From Halochromatium roseum (GTDB taxonomy: Bacteria > Pseudomonadota > Gammaproteobacteria > Chromatiales > Chromatiaceae), in NCBI RefSeq assembly GCF_016653315.1, contig NZ_NHSH01000077.1, positions 1-34,330 of the forward strand: a stretch of DNA of 34,330 nucleotides. Reading direction: 5' to 3'. The notes beneath the pieces were generated by a model. It saw nothing but the letters and a program-made list of their open reading frames with translations, ran no database searches and was not told where the DNA came from. A program made the translations under genes and the position numbers. Of the stretch, positions 32,153-34,330 are shown piece by piece (the stretch's first letter is position 1; each line of letters starts with the position of its first letter).

Positions 32153-32416
32153 ATGGCCAATCTTAACGCTAACGATCTGAAAATACGGGGTGTGACCGCC
32201 ATCGCCGAGGCGCTGTCTGAGCAAACCGAGGCGCTGGTTGCGGTGCGAGGCAGGCCAACTTACGTGGTGATGACGCTTGACCACTACCAGCATCTGCGGG
32301 AATGCGAACTGGACGTGGCGCTCGCGGAGACGCGCGCTGACCTCGCCGCCGGGCGAGTCATCAGGGAATCGGCCGAGGCGCATCTGGAGCGTCTCGATGC
32401 GATGGAGCGATCCTGA
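32153..32416 (+). CDS. Phd/YefM-type antitoxin
   Basis: From ATG 32153 this gives 87 residues beginning MANLNANDLKIRGVTAIAEA. The Phd/YefM fold pattern is visible: the N-terminal strand-helix that binds DNA, then EALVAVRGRPTYVVMTLDHY, the conserved R-G-x-P-x-x-V-M-x-x-x-x-Y box. A C-terminal acidic helix (RADLAAGRVIRESAEAHLER) follows and would wrap the toxin. The stop is 9 bases before the toxin start. The longer frame start at TTG 32129 would overlap the operator-like repeat region and is less likely. It is intact. Confidence 0.85.
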   Translation: MANLNANDLKIRGVTAIAEALSEQTEALVAVRGRPTYVVMTLDHYQHLRECELDVALAETRADLAAGRVIRESAEAHLERLDAMERS

Positions 32417-32425
32417 GCTCAACCG

Positions 32426-32704
32426 ATGTCCTTCACGCTGGTTTTCACGGACAGCTACAACCGGCGTGCCGGCAAGTGGCTGAAGCGCCATCCGGAACTC
32501 CGAGGGCAGTATCTGAAAACACTGCAACTGCTCGAAGCCAATCCCTTTCACCCGTCGTTGCGGCTGCATGCGCTGCATGGACGTCTCCAAGGCTTGCACT
32601 CGGTTTCGATCAATCTTTCCTACCGCATCACGCTCGAGCTGCTGATCACAGAGGCCGAAGTGATCCCGATTGACATCGGCAATCATGACTCGGTGTATCA
32701 GTAA
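32426..32704 (+). CDS. RelE/ParE-superfamily toxin
   Basis: The 92-residue product MSFTLVFTDSYNRRAGKWLK continues KRHPELRGQYLKTLQLLEAN, then SLRLHALHGRLQGLHSVSIN and LSYRITLELLITEAEVIPID to IGNHDSVYQ. This is the RelE/YafQ-type order: helical hairpin, L-x-x-H-x-L-x-G strand, SYRI strand, and the conserved I-G-x-H-D-x-V-Y tail. Such toxins cut ribosome-bound mRNA; ParE relatives target gyrase. The gene is intact and paired with the Phd-type antitoxin. Confidence 0.85.
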   Translation: MSFTLVFTDSYNRRAGKWLKRHPELRGQYLKTLQLLEANPFHPSLRLHALHGRLQGLHSVSINLSYRITLELLITEAEVIPIDIGNHDSVYQ

Positions 32705-32754
32705 GTCGTGCCTTCCGTGACCGTCATCTTCCTTTGCGTTGCCCAGCGAGGCGC

Positions 32755-33019
32755 TCAGCCCACTGCTGCGGTCGGTTGATCGCATTCGGCTGTTCCCGGT
32801 TCGGGTATGGCGAGTGCGTCACGCCGTTGCAGTTGTGCAGCCCAAGACGGTGCTCGGCCGACGGCGCCCAGATCGCCTTGGCGCTGCCCGAGACAACCCA
32901 TCAGGGTGCGTTGCCTGCAAGCGCGGTCAGGCTCCCAAGCGGCTGCTTGCTGGAGCCAGGCGTTGAGCGGCTGCCGCGCCTGCACGGCCGCATGGGCTCC
33001 GGCGGCATAGAAGGCCAGG
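32755..33019 (-). pseudogene. Sulfotransferase C-terminal domain scar
   Basis: On the minus strand the frame reads NLAFYAAGAHAAVQARQPLN and then LQQAAAWEPDRACRQRTLMG, nearly identical to the C-terminal domain of the sulfotransferase at 26167-27420 (LAFYAAGAQAAVQARQPLNA). The catalytic part is missing. At its 5' end the homology stops at ~33019, and the sequence upstream belongs to a DUF1778 antitoxin in a different frame. Near its 3' end the two copies also differ after LMGCLGQR. Confidence 0.8.
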
Positions 33020-33088
33020 TTTGAGTAAGGCATGTAGATCTTTGCTGATGCGGGCTTCGAGGCGAGCGGTTGAGGACACCGACGGCAT
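33020..33088 (-). pseudogene. DUF1778-type antitoxin, N-terminal 23 codons
   Basis: From ATG (complement of 33086-33088) the frame reads MPSVSSTARLEARISKDLHA followed by LLK. This is the ribbon-helix-helix start of DUF1778 (TacA-like) antitoxins. A GGGAG sequence 6 to 10 bases upstream is a good ribosome site. The gene is cut at 33020 and joined out of frame to the sulfotransferase tail. No GNAT toxin partner is present. Confidence 0.65.
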
Positions 33089-33129
33089 GATGGACTCCCG
33101 TCACGATGGATTTGAACTCAGGAGATAAT

Positions 33130-33144
33130 ACGGCAAATTGCCGT
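33130..33144. promoter_or_regulatory. Palindromic operator-like site upstream of the truncated DUF1778 gene
   Basis: ACGGCAAATTGCCGT has 7-base arms with a single central base. On the minus strand it abuts TATTAT, a -10-like hexamer, ~40 bases before the antitoxin ATG. This suits an autorepressor site that has survived without its system. Confidence 0.55.
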
Positions 33145-33325
33145 CAACTTCTGCAGCGCTAGCGGTCAAGTCGGCGAGCACGGAGGTGCTGGCCAAGGTG
33201 CCTCGGGCGGATGGGGCGACTGCTGTCGTGCGTGTGCGCACCACGGCCTTCAATCAAGCCGACGACCGGGTCTTGGAGCTAGACTCTAGTGTTGCAAAAA
33301 ATGCGCGATAGTGTACTATTGTCTC

Positions 33326-33952
33326 ATGGAAAGCACCATGAGTACAGGCAAAGCGGCGAAACGGCTGGGCGTTTCGGTCAAGACGTTGCAGCGCTGGGAG
33401 CGCGAGGGGCGGCTCATTCCGGTCGCACGCACCGACAGCAATCGCCGCCTTTACACCGAGACGCAATTGCGTGAGTTCATCGGATGGCAACAGGGACCTG
33501 AGAGACCGACGCGGCTGGTGGCTTACTGCAGGGTCTCATCAACGGCGCAGAAGCCAGACCTGGCCAATCAGCGTCGCGTGCTGGAAGAGTTTGTCGTGGC
33601 GAGAGGTTTAGCGAACGTCGAGTTCGTCGAAGAAGTGGGCGGCGGTTTGAACTTCAAGCGCAAGCGTTTTTTGGCACTCATGGATGAGATCGGGCAGCGG
33701 AGCATCAACACCCTGATCCTCGCCCACAGGGATCGGCTGACACGCTTTGGGTTCGAGTGGTTCGAGCATTATGCCAAGACGCATGGCTGCGAGATCTTGG
33801 TGCTCAACCAAGAGCTGCTATCCCCCGAACAGGAGATGGCGCAGGACTTAATGACCATCGTGCACTGCTTTTCGTCTCGGTTGTACGGATTGCGAAACGT
33901 TCGCAAAAAGCTCAACGAGGCACTGAATACGGATCAGGACAGCGCCGAATGA
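33326..33952 (+). CDS. tnpA: IS607-type serine recombinase (TnpA)
   Basis: The product is 208 residues from ATG 33326 (MESTMSTGKAAKRLGVS); ATG 33338 is an equally good start. A MerR-like helix-turn-helix comes first (KAAKRLGVSVKTLQRWEREG), then the serine-recombinase catalytic domain: RLVAYCRVSSTAQKPDLANQ with the nucleophilic Ser, LILAHRDRLTRFGFEWFEHY with the conserved Arg pair, and ELLSPEQEMAQDLMTIVHCF. N-terminal DNA binding before the catalytic domain is specific to IS607 transposases. The enzyme integrates through circular intermediates with little target preference. It is intact, and its stop overlaps the TnpB start. Confidence 0.95.
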   Translation: MESTMSTGKAAKRLGVSVKTLQRWEREGRLIPVARTDSNRRLYTETQLREFIGWQQGPERPTRLVAYCRVSSTAQKPDLANQRRVLEEFVVARGLANVEFVEEVGGGLNFKRKRFLALMDEIGQRSINTLILAHRDRLTRFGFEWFEHYAKTHGCEILVLNQELLSPEQEMAQDLMTIVHCFSSRLYGLRNVRKKLNEALNTDQDSAE

Positions 33953-34330
33953 AGGTGACGCGCATCCTGCACGCCAAGCGGCCCAACCAGGGCAAGCTCG
34001 CGGCACTGTGCGAACAGGCCAAGCGGCTCGGGCGAGTACGCTCCGAGGTCTGGCAGCGCTTTGGCTCGCTTCAAGGCGTGGGCCTGTCAGATCGCCAGAT
34101 TCGCGACTGTTGGCTTGAGCAACAGCGTGCCTTCCCGGTCTCAGCCAATGCCTGGAAGGAAACCTTGCGCGATGCCAAGGGCGACATCACCGCCAACATG
34201 GAAGCCGCCAAGGTCAAAGCACGCCGCTGCATCGGGCGTCACACCCAAGACCAGGCTGAACAGAAGCGGCTGTTCACCGCGCTGAAGATCAACGACTGGA
34301 CCCGCGATCCCTATCTGCGTCGCGTGATGC
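33949..34330 (+). CDS. tnpB: TnpB (RNA-guided nuclease, IS607-associated), N-terminal part
   Basis: The ATG at 33949 overlaps the TnpA stop (ATGA). The frame is open to the window end for 127 codons: MKVTRILHAKRPNQGKLAAL, then LGRVRSEVWQRFGSLQGVGL, SANAWKETLRDAKGDITANM and KINDWTRDPYLRRVM. This is the N-terminal recognition part of TnpB proteins, the ancestors of Cas12. The RuvC catalytic residues and zinc finger, and the omega RNA expected at the 3' end, lie beyond the window. TnpB cuts the empty donor site to keep the element in place. Confidence 0.85.
   Translation, partial: MKVTRILHAKRPNQGKLAALCEQAKRLGRVRSEVWQRFGSLQGVGLSDRQIRDCWLEQQRAFPVSANAWKETLRDAKGDITANMEAAKVKARRCIGRHTQDQAEQKRLFTALKINDWTRDPYLRRVM

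Larger units (their letters stand above)
33145..34330 (+). mobile_element. IS607-family element (left part; right end outside window) and its left flank
   Basis: The serine-recombinase TnpA and the 5' part of TnpB lie in the standard IS607 order with an ATGA overlap. The left end is somewhere between ~33275 and the TnpA start; no terminal repeat is expected in this family. The flank 33160-33285 reads in one frame STEVLAKVPRADGATAVVRV, then RTTAFNQADDRVLEL, protein-like but unassigned. The element may therefore have inserted in or next to another decayed gene. Confidence 0.75.

Noticed and set aside
31280-32785. 501-codon minus-strand open frame
   Set aside because: It lies opposite Rpn, scar and Phd/RelE-type coding frames whose homology is clear. 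Its own product shows no motif.
1-34330. CRISPR arrays, tRNA and rRNA genes
   Set aside because: I saw no regularly spaced repeats, no cloverleaf-like sequence and no conserved rRNA segments. The repeats present are dispersed copies, not arrays.

Overview
The window reads as a gene-island segment from a GC-rich gammaproteobacterium. My best guess is a purple sulfur bacterium (Chromatiaceae-like), judged from the Rpn-type repeat genes, the density of toxin-antitoxin modules and the style of the glycan genes. This is inference, because no rRNA or housekeeping marker is present. By eye the first ~10.2 kb is clearly AT-richer than the rest, so the window looks like two pieces of different origin joined near 10.1-10.24 kb. 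A smaller AT-richer patch holds the gene at 19123-19764.

Layout. 1-10.1 kb: the end of an IS630 transposase, an FkbM methyltransferase, an IS1380 remnant, a two-domain GT4/WbsX glycan protein overlapping a class I methyltransferase, a decayed IS200-type element, a family 2 glycosyltransferase, a decayed transposase patch and a small sulfotransferase. 10.2-19.1 kb: two ~920-bp copies of a CysH-like/Nudix-like cassette bracket two further FkbM genes, an intact UPF0175/DUF3368 pair, a broken antitoxin/PIN pair, two damaged Rpn copies and a shattered rfbA-rfbB-rfbD (dTDP-rhamnose) cluster. 19.1-25.1 kb: two more FkbM genes, a third truncated Rpn copy, an IS66 scrap, remnants of tyrosine recombinases (possibly a recombinase-in-trio element), a broken heparinase II/III-like gene, a second antitoxin with a dead PIN toxin, a long hairpin and a second rfbA/rfbB scar. 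25.2-34.3 kb: intact mqsRA with a recognisable MqsA operator, a sulfotransferase and a glycosyltransferase on the minus strand, a TylF-CmcI fusion, the only full-length Rpn gene, further glycan-gene scars, an intact Phd/RelE-type pair, a truncated DUF1778 antitoxin fused to a sulfotransferase tail, and an IS607 element whose TnpB runs off the end.

Functional theme. The intact genes suit assembly and decoration of a surface polysaccharide: glycosyltransferases, five FkbM-type O-methyltransferases, a TylF/CmcI-type enzyme and two sulfotransferases. A sulfonucleotide-related cassette (CysH-like plus Nudix-like) lies between them.

The most unusual property is the architecture of decay. Several genes exist both as a full or conserved form and as scars, and in three cases the deletion end points fall on short direct repeats (5 to 9 bp). 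Rpn-family (recombination-promoting nuclease) copies lie directly at several of these joints. Several genes, including both PIN toxins, carry a single in-frame stop in an otherwise conserved reading frame. I found no tRNA, rRNA or CRISPR array.
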